A stretch of DNA of 64,000 bases from Burkholderia sp. WSM2232 (GCF_000472545.1 NZ_AWZV01000010.1:62001-126000), one strand, 5' to 3'; shown: positions 19,327 to 29,434, counted from the first letter of the stretch. The notes: a model not told the origin generated them from the sequence alone. Translations and numbers: made by a program.

Positions 19327-19355
19327 AAAAAAAAGCCGGCTCAGGCGAGCCGGCT
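19327..19355 (-). terminator. Rho-independent terminator for the MHS carrier gene
   Basis: A perfect 9-base-pair stem AGCCGGCTC/GAGCCGGCT with loop AGGC lies at 19334-19355. Read on the minus strand it is followed by eight T residues (19327-19334). It lies about 100 bases beyond the stop of the minus-strand gene ending at 19459 and is the clearest intrinsic terminator in the window. Confidence 0.85.
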
Positions 19356-19458
19356 GAAAGTTCTGGCCATCCGAGGGCCGTGCCAGAACTGAGACAGCGT
19401 GCAACCACGTCGTGGCCGCTACGATGGACCTATCGTTTAGCGCGAGAATCGCGGGCGT

Positions 19459-20859
19459 TCAACGGGCACGAGTGACAGCCGCTGTCCGCTTGCTGCTCTG
19501 CACGGCGGTCTTCGCATAGAGACCCGCAGATGATGGACGGGAGCCCAGTTCATCGAGCGGTGTGCGATACGTCTCCCGCGCCGTCCATGCGGCGAGCGCC
19601 GCGAGGGTTGAGATGACGAGCGTCGCGGTACCGATCACCAACGGAATGTCGTTCGTGCCAGGCGGTGCAATCGCCGCGAACATCGAAGGCAGGAGGGCCG
19701 TCAGCGCCATGCCGATGTTTTGCCCGATCGACATCGCCGAAACGCGAGTGCGGGTCGGGAATAGCTCAGGCATGAAGCTCGGAAACACAGCGTTGAAGCC
19801 CTGGTAAATCACGCCCCACATGAGCACCGACGTGACGATCGCCAGAGGCGCATTCTTCGCGCTGATCGCGTACAGATAAGCGTAGGAAAGCAAGCCCGCG
19901 CCCACAGAACCGACGACCACGGGAATGCGTCGCCCGATCCTATCTGACAGCTTTCCGACGAATGGGATCACGATTACCGCGACGATGTTGCCGACGAACG
20001 GAATCACTAGATACGTGTTGGCGTGAAAGCCGATTCCGTAGGATGGCTGCACTGCGTAGGCTGCGCCGAAGATGGTGGCGACCATCGCAATGACCGCGGC
20101 AAGCGCCATTATCGCGATGCGCACGATATCGCGCCAGTTCTCGCGCAGTGCAATGGTGACAGGTGATGACGGGACGCCGCCCTGTGCACCCTCCTGCACG
20201 AACGCCGGCGATTCCGCTACCTTACGCCGGATAACGAAGCCCGCCACCAGCACCAGTGCACTGAGAAGAAACGGAATGCGCCAGCCCCACGACGCGAAGT
20301 CCTCCGCCGGCATGTAATACGCCAGAGGGATGAAGATAGCCGCGGCGAAAATCTGCCCCGCCTGCGTGCCCTGCAAGGCGAAGCTCGCATAGAACCCCCG
20401 CTGGCCGAAGGGCGCCTGCTCGAGGATCATCGAACTGGCGCCGGAAATCTCGCCGGCCACCGCGAAGCCCTGGACGAGCCGCAGCAGCACCAGTGCGATC
20501 GGTGCCAGAACGCCGACCTGGTGATAGGTCGGCAGAAGGCCGACGAGAAAGGTCGACGCGCCCATCAGGAACATGCACAGCAGCAGCAGATGCTTGCGTC
20601 CGTGCGTGTCTCCCCGCCGTCCAAGGATGAAGCCGCCGATAGGACGCGCCACGTAGCCGACACCGTAGGTCGCGAGTGAAGCGACGATCGCCAGCTTTGG
20701 ATTTCCGGCCGGAAAGAATAGTTGCGGGAACACCATCGCCGCGGCCTGCGCGTAGATGAAGAAATCGTAGTACTCGAGTGCGGAGCCGATCCAGCCGCTG
20801 GCAGTCGCGCGCCGGGTTTGCTGCGTGGTTGGACTTGCTGTCCTGCTTGTGACCTGCAT
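19459..20859 (-). CDS. MFS transporter, MHS family, shikimate-type
   Basis: A 466-residue, 12-helix carrier. Signatures are GWIGSALEYYDFFIYAQAAA (helix 1), GRRGDTHGRKHLLL after helix 2, and RLVQGFAVAGEISGASSMIL (helix 4), matching the ShiA/PcaK-like MHS branch. A GAGGAGA ribosome site precedes ATG 20859. It lies 82 bases downstream of a shikimate dehydrogenase paralogue and probably imports shikimate, quinate or a related hydroaromatic acid. It ends before a clear terminator. Confidence 0.85.
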   Translation of the reverse strand: MQVTSRTASPTTQQTRRATASGWIGSALEYYDFFIYAQAAAMVFPQLFFPAGNPKLAIVASLATYGVGYVARPIGGFILGRRGDTHGRKHLLLLCMFLMGASTFLVGLLPTYHQVGVLAPIALVLLRLVQGFAVAGEISGASSMILEQAPFGQRGFYASFALQGTQAGQIFAAAIFIPLAYYMPAEDFASWGWRIPFLLSALVLVAGFVIRRKVAESPAFVQEGAQGGVPSSPVTIALRENWRDIVRIAIMALAAVIAMVATIFGAAYAVQPSYGIGFHANTYLVIPFVGNIVAVIVIPFVGKLSDRIGRRIPVVVGSVGAGLLSYAYLYAISAKNAPLAIVTSVLMWGVIYQGFNAVFPSFMPELFPTRTRVSAMSIGQNIGMALTALLPSMFAAIAPPGTNDIPLVIGTATLVISTLAALAAWTARETYRTPLDELGSRPSSAGLYAKTAVQSSKRTAAVTRAR

Positions 20860-20941
20860 GTGTGTCTCCTCTATGGTTCTTGCTGTGTTGCATCTGAACC
20901 CGCGCGCATTCGCAGATGCGGCGCGAAGGCTCGTGATCCGC

Positions 20942-21751
20942 TCAGATGTGCAGCGGCGTCATGTTCATGAACGCACCGAGATGCCCGAGTTGCGCCAGCG
21001 CCATTTCACCGCCGGTCTGTATGCGGCATCCCGCTGCGCGGGCCGTCTCGAGGAAAAGGGTGACGTCCGGCGAGGTCACGACGTCCGCCACGAGGCTGCG
21101 GGGGTTAAGGGTGGCCAGCAGCGGATCGGGGAGGGGCAGGCTTTCGTTGCCCGTCATTCCAACCGGCGACGCATTGACGACCAGATCGAACAGGTCCAGC
21201 GATGCATGCGCGGCACCAGTCGTCACGTGCGGAAAGTGAGTTGCCAACAGCGCGGTGAGTCGATCGAGGCGGGCGTGGTCCGGGTCGATTAGCGTGATGG
21301 CCGCTATCCCATGCTCGCATAGCGCCCAGGCTATGGCGCTGCCCACGCCCCCGGCGCCGATGACGAGCGCCCGCGCCCCGCGGGGCTCGAAGCCGTGGCC
21401 GCGTGCCGCATTCATGAACCCGTCGCCGTCGACCATGTCGCCAATTAGCGTGCCGTCGGATTCCCGGCGAATCACGTTGACGCACCCGAGCGCCGCCGCC
21501 CGTTCGCTCAAACGGTCCATGCGTCTGGCCATGTCCTGCTTGTACGGCACGGTAACGACACATCCGCGCAGATTGCGCCACGCGCGCATGGCGTCGATGA
21601 AATGATCGACGGAGCCTCGGTCCAGATCGACCGGAATCATCGACGCGTCCTTGCCGTGACGCTCGAACCACGAATTGAAGTTATGCGGCGACTTCACCTG
21701 CGCGACTGGGGACCCGACGATGGCCAGGAGTTCGGTCGTACCGCTGATCAT
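20942..21751 (-). CDS. shikimate dehydrogenase family protein (AroE paralogue)
   Basis: A 269-residue protein of the AroE/YdiB family. The substrate motif SPHNFN (21-26), catalytic Lys71 in VTVPYK (66-71), and a VDGDGF block with Asp108 replacing the usual NTDG context are visible, followed by the NAD(P)-binding GAGGVGSA. The variations from core AroE and the neighbouring transporter and IclR regulator suggest a catabolic shikimate/quinate dehydrogenase or a related AroE-like enzyme rather than the biosynthetic gene. It is first gene of the two-gene operon and is divergent from iclR. Confidence 0.85.
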   Translation of the reverse strand: MISGTTELLAIVGSPVAQVKSPHNFNSWFERHGKDASMIPVDLDRGSVDHFIDAMRAWRNLRGCVVTVPYKQDMARRMDRLSERAAALGCVNVIRRESDGTLIGDMVDGDGFMNAARGHGFEPRGARALVIGAGGVGSAIAWALCEHGIAAITLIDPDHARLDRLTALLATHFPHVTTGAAHASLDLFDLVVNASPVGMTGNESLPLPDPLLATLNPRSLVADVVTSPDVTLFLETARAAGCRIQTGGEMALAQLGHLGAFMNMTPLHI

Positions 21752-21852
21752 GTTGCGCCCTCGATGACGTTGATGAACGGCGATGATGCAACCACCCGGT
21801 GGCTACGGGCAACGCCACAAACGAACGAGTAGCCCGGCAATCGCCTTTGCGA

Positions 21853-21865
21853 TGCGATAATCGCA
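21853..21865. promoter_or_regulatory. palindrome upstream of the iclR-type gene
   Basis: TGCGAT-A-ATCGCA is a perfect 13-base palindrome 30 bases upstream of the IclR start, inside the 143-base divergent region with the shikimate dehydrogenase-like gene. IclR proteins often bind short palindromes in such positions. Binding is inferred. Confidence 0.4.
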
Positions 21866-21894
21866 CTCTGGCAACGCATCGATAGAGGGAGACC

Positions 21895-22668
21895 ATGCAC
21901 ACTCCGCGAATTCGCGAGCGGGATTTGATCGTCGGGCTTCAGAAAGGCCTCGCGCTCATCCAGTTGTTCACAGATGAGAGTCCCAGGCTGAGCGTGCCCG
22001 AAGCGGCGCGGCTGGCAGGCATGACGACGAGTGCCGCGCGGCGTTTTCTTCTCACTCTCGTTCATGACGGTTACGCTCAAACCGATGGTCGCCATTACTG
22101 GCTTGCGGCCAAGACCCTGCGGCTCGGACAGGCCTATGTGGATTCGGCGCGCTTGCCGCGCATGCTCAGGCCGATCGTCGAGAAGGTCGCCAGCGAAACA
22201 CGTGAACACGTTTCCGTGGCGGTGCGCGATGGCGATGAGGTCGTTCATATCGTCCGAAGCCGTGTCGCCAACGTCTCTTCGCTTTCGATACGACAGGGAT
22301 ATCGGCTGCCAATGTACTGCACGGGCAGCGGCCGCTTATGGCTCGCCTCCGAATCCATCGAAGAGGTGGACGAGTATCTCGGACGTGTAGCGCTGCAACG
22401 TTTGACGCCGTTCACGCGCACGTCGGTGCGCGATATCAAGCACGAGGTCGAGCGGGTTCGAACGCAGGGATACGTCGAACTCGACCAGGAGTACGAAGTC
22501 GGCATGCGCATTCTCGGCGTGCCTCTTACGAACCGTAACGGCGAGATGCGCGCGAGCTTGACCATCACGATGCAGGTGTCGACGATGACCCAGGCGGAAA
22601 TTCGCGAACGGTACCTCCGATTCTTGTATGAAGGCCAGGCTTTGCTTCGTCCGATAATCGACGTTTGA
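21895..22668 (+). CDS. IclR family regulator, PcaR/PobR-like
   Basis: A 257-residue regulator. The winged helix-turn-helix (LSVPEAARLAGMTTSAARRF) is near residues 32-51. The effector-binding domain contains VVHIVRSRV, LPMYCTGSGRLWLAS and LDQEYEVGMRILGVPL, all typical of the PcaR/PobR/PcaU group that senses protocatechuate-pathway compounds. It is divergent from a shikimate dehydrogenase-like and transporter operon, so a hydroaromatic or aromatic acid effector is likely. Confidence 0.92.
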   Translation: MHTPRIRERDLIVGLQKGLALIQLFTDESPRLSVPEAARLAGMTTSAARRFLLTLVHDGYAQTDGRHYWLAAKTLRLGQAYVDSARLPRMLRPIVEKVASETREHVSVAVRDGDEVVHIVRSRVANVSSLSIRQGYRLPMYCTGSGRLWLASESIEEVDEYLGRVALQRLTPFTRTSVRDIKHEVERVRTQGYVELDQEYEVGMRILGVPLTNRNGEMRASLTITMQVSTMTQAEIRERYLRFLYEGQALLRPIIDV

Positions 22669-22728
22669 TTCCACCCGCAGGGAATCCTTGGGTTTCCGAT
22701 AGCCTTCGAATTTTTACCCGTGCGCTGG

Positions 22729-22869
22729 CTAGCGTGTCGCCCATGCCGTGCGCACGGGGGGCGACGCGACATTGTTCGTCGTGGGGCGGGACTCGGCTAT
22801 TTCCGGCCACTCGTTTGGCGGTTCCAGGCGTCGGTCCAATGGCCGCTTGCCGTTCATGTTCTCGCTCAT
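22729..22869 (-). CDS. possible small hypothetical protein (46 aa)
   Basis: A 46-codon frame on the minus strand starts at ATG 22869 with a strong GGAGGT ribosome site 5 bases upstream and ends at 22729. The peptide begins MSENMNGKRPLDRRLEPPNE and is charged, without a membrane segment. I recognise no family. It is listed because the ribosome site is among the best in this region; it could be a chance frame. Confidence 0.3.
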   Translation of the reverse strand: MSENMNGKRPLDRRLEPPNEWPEIAESRPTTNNVASPPVRTAWATR

Positions 22870-22983
22870 GACTTACCTCCATGTTGTTCATGCCTGCACG
22901 TCGGTGCCAGCGAGCGGAGGCTCGGGCAAATGCGCCGGTTGAGATCGGAGTTTGTGCCTGATGGTGTTCGTGCGGCTCGACGA

Positions 22984-23799
22984 CTAGCCCGGCCGCTTTG
23001 ACAAAACATCTTTGAACACAGGCATCGCTGAGAAGACGTTCGGCCAGCCCGCGTAGAACGCGAGCTGTGTCAGCACTTCAGACGCCTCGGCTTTGGTGAG
23101 CCCGTTGTCCATCGCACGATTCAGGTGATACGGAATTTGCGCAACCTGACCATTGGCAACCAGAGCGCTTACGGTAACGAGGCTCCGGTCGCGCGGTGCG
23201 AGTCCGGGACGCAGCCAAAGGTCGCGAAACAGTGCATCCGTCGTGTATTCAACGACGCCGGGCGCAACTGCGCCGAAATTTTCCTGAACCATCTCGGCTC
23301 GCTGCTTCTCGGCCGCTTCGTTCAACGGCAGAAGCTCAACATCGGCGGGGGCGAGTTCGCCGGAACTAATGGCACGTTCGTCGAAAACCTGCTGGGCGAT
23401 CTGCGAAGCAGCCGTTGCATTCGCCCACCCGGAATAGAAAGCCAGGTGTGCAATCATTTCGGAAATCTCTGCGGGCTTCACTCCGTTATCGAGCGCAAGA
23501 CCGAAGTAAAACGGCATCCCGGTGGTTTGATTGCGGGCGATGAGCACGGACAGCGTCACCACACTCCGGTCGCGTGCGGAGAGTTGGGGCCGCTTCCACA
23601 AACCGCCGAACACGGTCTGCTTTGTGTACCGCTCGAACGCCGGAGAACCCGACTTCGAATAGGCAGATGTAATCGGTTCTTGCATCGTTCTCATCCTTTG
23701 CGAATCAGCGCAGGCGCTCATAAATGCCGCCATGCCAGCTACAACAACGACGTGCACGATACGGCGCGCCTGCGAGTCACGGTTGACGATATTGCTCAT
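22984..23799 (-). CDS. carboxymuconolactone decarboxylase family lipoprotein, two CMD domains
   Basis: A 271-residue protein with a hydrophobic N terminus (about 13-29) ending in MSAC, compatible with a lipoprotein signal with Cys30. Two CMD/AhpD-like repeats follow: LSARDRSVVTLSVLIA with EMIAHLAFYSGWANA, and LAPRDRSLVTVSALVA with EVLTQLAFYAGWPNV. The CxxC pair of AhpD peroxidases is absent, so a decarboxylase-like or unknown activity is more likely. It overlaps the upstream cupin gene by 23 bases and is the last gene of a three-gene operon. A cell-envelope location is unusual for the family. Confidence 0.85.
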   Translation of the reverse strand: MSNIVNRDSQARRIVHVVVVAGMAAFMSACADSQRMRTMQEPITSAYSKSGSPAFERYTKQTVFGGLWKRPQLSARDRSVVTLSVLIARNQTTGMPFYFGLALDNGVKPAEISEMIAHLAFYSGWANATAASQIAQQVFDERAISSGELAPADVELLPLNEAAEKQRAEMVQENFGAVAPGVVEYTTDALFRDLWLRPGLAPRDRSLVTVSALVANGQVAQIPYHLNRAMDNGLTKAEASEVLTQLAFYAGWPNVFSAMPVFKDVLSKRPG

Positions 23800-24265
23800 C
23801 AGTTACCTGTTCGAGCCAGTTGACGTTCTTTCCATCCAGGGCTTCCTGTAGAGCCACATGTGTCATGCCGGTGGTGGACGTTGCCCCATGCCAGTGCCTC
23901 ACGCCCGGCGGAATTGACACCACATCACCGGCGAGCACCTCGTGCTTTTCGTGGCCCCACTGCTGTACCCATCCTCTGCCCGACGTAATGAGCAACGTTT
24001 GCCCGAGCGGATGCGTATGCCAGGCGGTACGGGCACCGGGCTCGAACGTCACCAATCCACCGGACAAACGAGATGGCGCGTTGGACTGGAACAGCGGGTC
24101 GATGCGCACTTGACCTGCAAAGCGTTGCGTGTCGCCTGATACGGAAGGCTGCGCGCCGCTGTGAGCCACTGTGATTGATTTGCTCCCGGTGTCTGCAGCA
24201 AAGGCCGAGAAGGACGCGGATAGCAGCACCGCAATGGCGACGGTCGTCGATGCGCGCTTGCTCAC
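23777..24265 (-). CDS. exported cupin protein, (R)-mandelonitrile-lyase-like
   Basis: A 162-residue protein with a Sec signal peptide (about residues 1-24, [12 protein letters not shown]) and a single cupin barrel: [20 protein letters not shown] (metal site) and [16 protein letters not shown]. It is a paralogue of the next gene and shares [19 protein letters not shown]. It starts at GTG 24265, overlapping the upstream stop as GTGA, so it is probably translationally coupled. Cupins of this type include manganese hydroxynitrile lyases, but natural roles are mostly unknown. The periplasmic version beside a cytosolic one is unusual. Confidence 0.85.
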   Translation of the reverse strand: MSKRASTTVAIAVLLSASFSAFAADTGSKSITVAHSGAQPSVSGDTQRFAGQVRIDPLFQSNAPSRLSGGLVTFEPGARTAWHTHPLGQTLLITSGRGWVQQWGHEKHEVLAGDVVSIPPGVRHWHGATSTTGMTHVALQEALDGKNVNWLEQVTDEQYRQP

Positions 24266-24672
24266 TGCTGCTCACCGCTCGCGAGATACTGCTGTTCTGT
24301 CACCTTCTGTAGCCACTCGACATTCTTGCCCTCGAGTGCTTCCTGAATGGCGATGTGAGTCATCGCCGTGGTGGATGTCGCGCCATGCCAGTGTTTATGG
24401 CCCGGCGGGCACCAGATCACGTCGCCCGCACGAATCTCAACCCGTGCTTCGCCTTCACATTGAGTCCAGCCGCATCCCGCCGTGACGAGAAGCGTCTGCC
24501 CGAGCGGATGGGTGTGCCACGCCGTGCGCGCGCCCGGCTCGAACGTAACGGCAGCGCATGACACTCGCGCCGGCGGCGGAGGAGCGTTGAGCGGATCGAT
24601 TCGGACGGTACCGGTGAACCATTCCTCGGGGCCTTTCATTGATGGCTGTGAGCCAGCGCGTTTCAGTTGCAT
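24262..24672 (-). CDS. cupin domain protein, (R)-mandelonitrile-lyase-like (GtHNL type)
   Basis: A 136-residue cytosolic monocupin. Its start [20 protein letters not shown] and metal motif with His53, His55, Gln59 and His94 match what I remember of the Granulicella tundricola hydroxynitrile lyase, which binds Mn and cleaves or forms (R)-cyanohydrins in vitro. ATG 24672 is chosen because it matches that family N terminus; the frame is open further upstream but without similarity. First gene of an operon with a second cupin and a CMD lipoprotein, divergent from LysR. Confidence 0.87.
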   Translation of the reverse strand: MQLKRAGSQPSMKGPEEWFTGTVRIDPLNAPPPPARVSCAAVTFEPGARTAWHTHPLGQTLLVTAGCGWTQCEGEARVEIRAGDVIWCPPGHKHWHGATSTTAMTHIAIQEALEGKNVEWLQKVTEQQYLASGEQQ

Positions 24673-24775
24673 GAGTTCCTCGCTGATGTCAAAGATGCAC
24701 TGACCATAATGTAAGCCTTGGTCGAGCCATCGACTAGGTGGCAAAATCGGGATGCCCTTATGCACAGGAGCATTA

Positions 24776-25672
24776 ATGAAGGAAGACTTCAACGACCTCG
24801 TCGGTTTCATCACCGTTGCTCGCGAGCGCAATTTCACCCGCGCGGCGGCGCAACTGGGTGTTTCGCAGTCGGCGCTAAGCCGAACCGTGGCAGGCTTGGA
24901 GCGAAGCATTGGTCTGCAACTCCTAACTCGAACAACACGCAGCGTCTCGCTAACTGAAGCGGGCGAAAAATTGCTCTCTGCAATCCGGCCCCGGTTCGAC
25001 GAAATCGAGGCAGAAGTCGCTGCTTTACGAGGAATGACAGATCGGCCGAGCGGCACGGTGCGTATTACCACCACGGATTACGCCGCAAACACGTATGTCT
25101 GGCCGCGGTTGCAGGCTTTGCTTCGCCAGTATCCTGAACTCAAGATCGAGTTGGTGAACGACTACGGCCTGACCGACATAGTGGCCGATCGCTTCGACGT
25201 CGGCGTGAGGCTTGGCGACCAGGTCGCTAAAGACATGATCGCTGTGCGCATTGCGCACGACATGACGATGTCGATCGTGGGTTCGCCAGGCTACCTCAAG
25301 TCGAGGCCTCAGGCCAGGAGGCCGCAAGACCTCACGCTGCATAGCTGCATCAATCTGCGCTTGCCAACGCGAGAATCGTTACTGCCTTGGGAGCTATCCA
25401 AAGGCCGGCGCGAATTACAAGTCAGAGTCGAGGGTCAGCTCACGTTCAACAACGTCTATCAGATAGTTGATGCGGCCCTTGCCGGTTTTGGCCTTGCGTA
25501 CGTGCCGAAGGACCTGGTCGAGCAGTACGTCCGCGCTGGAAAGCTTGACTGGGTACTCGAAGATTGGTACCCGACCTTCGTTGGACATCACGTCTACTAT
25601 TCGACCGGGCGAAAGTCTTCGCGTGCGGTCCAGCTTGTAGTCGACGCGCTAAAGGCGGGTTATCAAATTTAG
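24776..25672 (+). CDS. LysR family transcriptional regulator
   Basis: A 298-residue LysR protein. The helix-turn-helix reads [20 protein letters not shown] near residues 22-41, and the C-terminal effector domain is of the periplasmic-binding-protein type. ATG 24776 is chosen; an upstream start at 24752 would add eight residues not seen in the family. It is divergent from the cupin/CMD operon with about 100 bases between, the standard LysR target layout. It is clearly paralogous to the LysR at 31620 (shared [18 protein letters not shown] and KDMIAV). Confidence 0.92.
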   Translation: MKEDFNDLVGFITVARERNFTRAAAQLGVSQSALSRTVAGLERSIGLQLLTRTTRSVSLTEAGEKLLSAIRPRFDEIEAEVAALRGMTDRPSGTVRITTTDYAANTYVWPRLQALLRQYPELKIELVNDYGLTDIVADRFDVGVRLGDQVAKDMIAVRIAHDMTMSIVGSPGYLKSRPQARRPQDLTLHSCINLRLPTRESLLPWELSKGRRELQVRVEGQLTFNNVYQIVDAALAGFGLAYVPKDLVEQYVRAGKLDWVLEDWYPTFVGHHVYYSTGRKSSRAVQLVVDALKAGYQI

Positions 25673-25791
25673 CATTGGAGATTGAACAAGACATGGTTTC
25701 TTGAGCGCTGGCTGTAATGACCGGCTCTGGACCGGTCGTTTCGCAGGTGAAGGGCCGCTTCGCTATGCTATCGCGCCGTGGACATCGGCGG

Positions 25792-26286
25792 TCATTCACT
25801 GGCCCGCTCGATGGTGGCCTCAAACGCAGACGCTTCGCGAAGCGCGTCGACTCCAGCAACAACGGTTCCCAGGTTGATGAGCGACTTCGAATAACCGAAG
25901 TCCCGATAGAACACCGCGATGTTGCCCCACGGCGCGTAATAAGCAATCGTTCCCACTGACGGATCAAATCCGTCCGGTGCATTGGTCACCGAAAGCTTTC
26001 GCGGCAGGTAAGCGATCTTCTCCGTGGCGTGGTAATCCTCGAAGCTCAGTTTCAGGGGCAGTTGAGCCATCAGGTCGCGGCTGGTCGGATTGTCGTCGAG
26101 TTTCGCAATGACGGTCTTGTCTGCGAACTTGATGGCTATGTTCATCGTATGTCCGTTGAGCGCAGGGTTCGAAGTTGAGGACAAACCGTCAGCGGCTGCG
26201 TGATTTGCCGCTGCCGCTGCAAGAGCGGACAACAGCCCACCGGCAATTGCCGAGCTGAGTCCCGAAGGGTTGCGTGATTGACTCAT
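25792..26286 (-). CDS. cyclophilin-like fold protein, exported
   Basis: A 164-residue protein with an N-terminal alanine-rich signal-like segment (about 10-32), then a domain of the bacterial cyclophilin-like type (Cyclophil_like2): LDDNPTSRDLMAQLPLKLSF, KIAYLPRKL, and VGTIAYYAPWGNIAVFYRDF. The function of this family is not established; it does not carry the catalytic pattern of eukaryotic prolyl isomerases. Its ATG overlaps the stop of the molybdenum subunit gene (ATGA), making it the last gene of the paoABC-like operon. Confidence 0.85.
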   Translation of the reverse strand: MSQSRNPSGLSSAIAGGLLSALAAAAANHAAADGLSSTSNPALNGHTMNIAIKFADKTVIAKLDDNPTSRDLMAQLPLKLSFEDYHATEKIAYLPRKLSVTNAPDGFDPSVGTIAYYAPWGNIAVFYRDFGYSKSLINLGTVVAGVDALREASAFEATIERASE

Positions 26287-28481
26287 GCCACGCCCGCCAG
26301 CAGTTTGTCGAGAGTGATCGGATAGTCTCGCACCCGCACGCCCGTGGCGTTATAGAGTGCATTGGCGATGGCCGCGCCGACGCCGCAGAGCCCGAGTTCG
26401 CCGACGCCCTTCGCTTTCATGGGCGACGAAGTGGGATCGGTCTCGTCGAGGAAAATTACCTCCTGCTGAGGAATATCTGCGTGAACCGGAACCTCGTAGC
26501 TTGCGAGGTCATGGTTCACAAAGAGACCGTAACGATTGTCGACGACAAGCTCCTCCATCAGTGCGGCCCCCACGCCCATCGTCATTGCCCCGATCACCTG
26601 GCTGCGTGCTGTTTTCGGATTCAGGATTCGTCCAGCCGCGCACACGGCAAGCATCCGTCGCACGCGGATCTCGTATGTCGCAGCATCGACGCCGACTTCA
26701 ACGAAATGTGCGCCGAAGGTGGACTGCTGGAAGCGCTTGTCGAGGTCTCCGTACTCCATCTTGTCTTCAGCCATCAGGTCCTCGCTTGCCGCCGCGTCGG
26801 ATAGGGGGACGCTTCGACCGCCCACGCGCACATGTCCGTCCGCGAAGACGGCATCGTCGGGCGCCATGCCGAGTTTGCTCGCTGCCGCTTTTCGCAGTGC
26901 AACGCAGGCCGCATATACGCCGGCGGTCGAGCTATTCGCACCCCATTGGCCGCCGGATCCCGACGAGACCGGAAACGTCGAGTCGCCAAGACGCACGGCA
27001 ATCTTGTCCAGTGGCAGGCCAAGCATTTCGGCCGCTGTCTGCGCAATGACCGTGTAGCTTCCCGTGCCTATGTCAGTCATGTCTGTTTCGATCGTGAGGA
27101 ACCCGTGTTTGTCGAGCCGCACGCGAGCGCCCGATGGCATGACGATGTTGTTGCGAAAGGCCGCCGCGGTGCCCATTCCGATCAGCCAGCGTCCATCGCG
27201 ATGCTGTGCGGGCCGCGTGTTGCGCTTCTCCCAGCCAAAGCGCGTCGCACCGGTCCGGAAACACTGGACAAGTTGCCGTTGAGAGAACGGACGATTCGGC
27301 TGTTCGGGATCGACCTGTGTGTCGTTGACGGCACGAAATTCGATAGGGTCCATCTGCAGCCTCTCGGCCATTTCGTCGATGGCAACTTCGAGCGCCATCA
27401 GGCCCGGCGCTTCACCTGGCGCGCGCATGGCGTTACCCTCGGGCAAGTCGAGCGTCGCCAGGCGCATCGCTGTCATGCGATTCGCCCCCGCGTAGAGGAG
27501 CCGCGTCTGCCCGACGGCGGTCTCCGGTTGTCCGTTCGGCTGATCGCCCGACCAGCTTTCATGGCCTAGCGCGGTAATCCTGCCGTTGTGCGTCGCGCCG
27601 ATGCGGATGCGCTGGATGGTCGCCGGACGATGCGTCGTGTTATTGAACATAAGCGGGCGCGCTAGCGACACCTTGACCGGGCGCTGGGCGGCGCGGGCTC
27701 CGAGGGCGGCCAGGATCGCATCGGCACGCACGAACAGCTTGCCGCCAAAGCCGCCGCCGACGAAAGGCGAGATGACGCGGACGTTCTCGCGCTTGATCTT
27801 CAAGGTCTTCGCTACATCGCCTGCACCCCAGGCGATCATCTGATTGGACGTCCACACCGTGAGCTTGTCGCCGCTCCAAACGGCCATCGACGCGTGCGGT
27901 TCCATCATCGCGTGACTCTGGTCGGGCGTGGTGTACGTCGCGTCCAGGCACACGGGCGCGGCTGCGAACGCGGCATCGAAGTCGCCCACCGCGGTGGCCG
28001 GCTTGCCCCAGTAACCGCTCTTCGCCATCTGCGCAGACTCTTTGGCGGCGGCCAGATCGAAGCGTCCGTCTTCCCGCACATAATCGATCTTTAGCTTTTG
28101 TGCCGCATCGCGCGCCTGCTCGAAAGTGTCAGCGACTACCACGGCTATCGCCTGATGGTAGTGGTCGATTTGCGGTCCTCCCAACAGCTTCACCGTGTTG
28201 AAGTCACCCTTGTCGAGCGGTCCGGCGTTATCCGCGGTGACGACTGCGAGAACTCCCGGCGAGCGTCTGGCGGCGCGCACGTCCATCGCCCTTATCCGGC
28301 CGCGCGCAATAGCCGAACCGACGACGAAGCCATACGCGGGTTCGCGGGAGTCATCGTGCCACTCGTACGCGTATGTCGCGGTTCCGGTCACTTTGTGGCG
28401 CCCGTCGATGCGATCGGCCGGCTGGCCTACTGTCGTCATCCGGTCGATTGGATTGGTTGTCGCCGGTGTGTCGAATTTCAT
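26283..28481 (-). CDS. paoC: aldehyde oxidoreductase molybdenum-binding subunit (PaoC/YagR-like)
   Basis: A 732-residue xanthine-oxidase-family molybdopterin subunit, the size of PaoC. It begins [20 protein letters not shown] and contains [43 protein letters not shown] and [20 protein letters not shown]. The catalytic glutamate is in [14 protein letters not shown] near residue 695. It oxidises aldehydes to carboxylic acids at a Mo site. ATG 28481 is chosen because it overlaps the FAD-subunit stop (ATGA); the open frame continues upstream without similarity. It would be carried to the periplasm with the Tat-bearing 2Fe-2S subunit. Confidence 0.93.
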   Translation of the reverse strand: MKFDTPATTNPIDRMTTVGQPADRIDGRHKVTGTATYAYEWHDDSREPAYGFVVGSAIARGRIRAMDVRAARRSPGVLAVVTADNAGPLDKGDFNTVKLLGGPQIDHYHQAIAVVVADTFEQARDAAQKLKIDYVREDGRFDLAAAKESAQMAKSGYWGKPATAVGDFDAAFAAAPVCLDATYTTPDQSHAMMEPHASMAVWSGDKLTVWTSNQMIAWGAGDVAKTLKIKRENVRVISPFVGGGFGGKLFVRADAILAALGARAAQRPVKVSLARPLMFNNTTHRPATIQRIRIGATHNGRITALGHESWSGDQPNGQPETAVGQTRLLYAGANRMTAMRLATLDLPEGNAMRAPGEAPGLMALEVAIDEMAERLQMDPIEFRAVNDTQVDPEQPNRPFSQRQLVQCFRTGATRFGWEKRNTRPAQHRDGRWLIGMGTAAAFRNNIVMPSGARVRLDKHGFLTIETDMTDIGTGSYTVIAQTAAEMLGLPLDKIAVRLGDSTFPVSSGSGGQWGANSSTAGVYAACVALRKAAASKLGMAPDDAVFADGHVRVGGRSVPLSDAAASEDLMAEDKMEYGDLDKRFQQSTFGAHFVEVGVDAATYEIRVRRMLAVCAAGRILNPKTARSQVIGAMTMGVGAALMEELVVDNRYGLFVNHDLASYEVPVHADIPQQEVIFLDETDPTSSPMKAKGVGELGLCGVGAAIANALYNATGVRVRDYPITLDKLLAGVA

Positions 28482-29434
28482 GCCTGGCTCCTCGCTTCGG
28501 TGATGACGGCGTTTAGCGTCCGCTCGACAAGCGTCTGCTTGAATGCGTTGTCGGCCGTCGGCTTGGCACCGTCGAGCAGACGCGATGTAACGGCTTTTGC
28601 GCCTTGCGGCATGACAGCGTCGGCCGCTTCGAGGCGCCAGGGCTTCGGCGCGACACCGCCCAGGCCCACACGTCCGCTGCCATCGCTCTGGACAATCGCT
28701 GCAACTGAAACCAGCGCGAAGGCGTACGACGCACGGTCGCGTACCTTGTGATAACTCTGAACGCCGCCGACGGGCGGAGGCAACGCCACCTGCGTGATGA
28801 GTTCGCCGGCACCTAGCGCGTTCTCGAGGTGCGGCGTGTTGCCGGGCAAGCGATGGAAGTCTGCGATCCGGATAGTGCGCGTCTGGCCGTCGGGCTTGAC
28901 GGTCGAGATCGTCGCGTCGAGCACGCGCATCGCGACGGCCATATCGCTCGGATGCGTCGCGATGCATGCATCGCTGCCGCCGATCACCGCGAGCGATCGG
29001 CTATACCCTTGCATCGCTGCGCACCCGCTGCCGGGATTGCGCTTGTTGCACGGCAGATTCGTATCGTAGAAGTAGGGGCAGCGCGTGCGCTGAAGCAGGT
29101 TGCCGGCCGTCGTCGCCTTGTTGCGCAGCTGGCCCGACGCGCCAGCCAGCAGCGCGCGCGACAGCAACGGATAATCGCGCCGCACAGTGACATCGGCGGC
29201 GAGGTCGGTGTTTCGAACCAGTGCGCCAATGGCAAGCCCGCCATCGGGAGTGCGTTCGATAGCGTCGAGCCCGAGGCCGTTGATATCGATGAGATGCGCA
29301 GGCGTCTCGATCTGCAGTTTCATCAGATCGAGCAGATTCGTTCCGCCTGCGATGAACTTCGCGTTGGGCGAGCGGGCCGCGGCGGCAGCCGCGGCAGCGA
29401 TTGAAGTCGCGCGTTCGTAGGTGAACGGTTTCAT
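28478..29434 (-). CDS. paoB: aldehyde oxidoreductase FAD-binding subunit (PaoB/YagS-like)
   Basis: A 318-residue FAD subunit of the molybdenum hydroxylase family. FAD contacts are in [14 protein letters not shown] and [10 protein letters not shown]. The insert [20 protein letters not shown] (Cys119, 129, 138) with a nearby Cys156 matches the extra 4Fe-4S cluster that distinguishes PaoB from ordinary xanthine dehydrogenase subunits. It transfers electrons from the Fe-S clusters to an acceptor. It is coupled by ATGA overlaps on both sides. Confidence 0.93.
   Translation of the reverse strand: MKPFTYERATSIAAAAAAAARSPNAKFIAGGTNLLDLMKLQIETPAHLIDINGLGLDAIERTPDGGLAIGALVRNTDLAADVTVRRDYPLLSRALLAGASGQLRNKATTAGNLLQRTRCPYFYDTNLPCNKRNPGSGCAAMQGYSRSLAVIGGSDACIATHPSDMAVAMRVLDATISTVKPDGQTRTIRIADFHRLPGNTPHLENALGAGELITQVALPPPVGGVQSYHKVRDRASYAFALVSVAAIVQSDGSGRVGLGGVAPKPWRLEAADAVMPQGAKAVTSRLLDGAKPTADNAFKQTLVERTLNAVITEARSQA

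Noticed and set aside
28482..28967. N-terminal extension of the paoC frame
   Set aside because: The frame is open but arginine-rich and antisense-like inside paoB; the PaoC N terminus and ATGA overlap fix the start at 28481.
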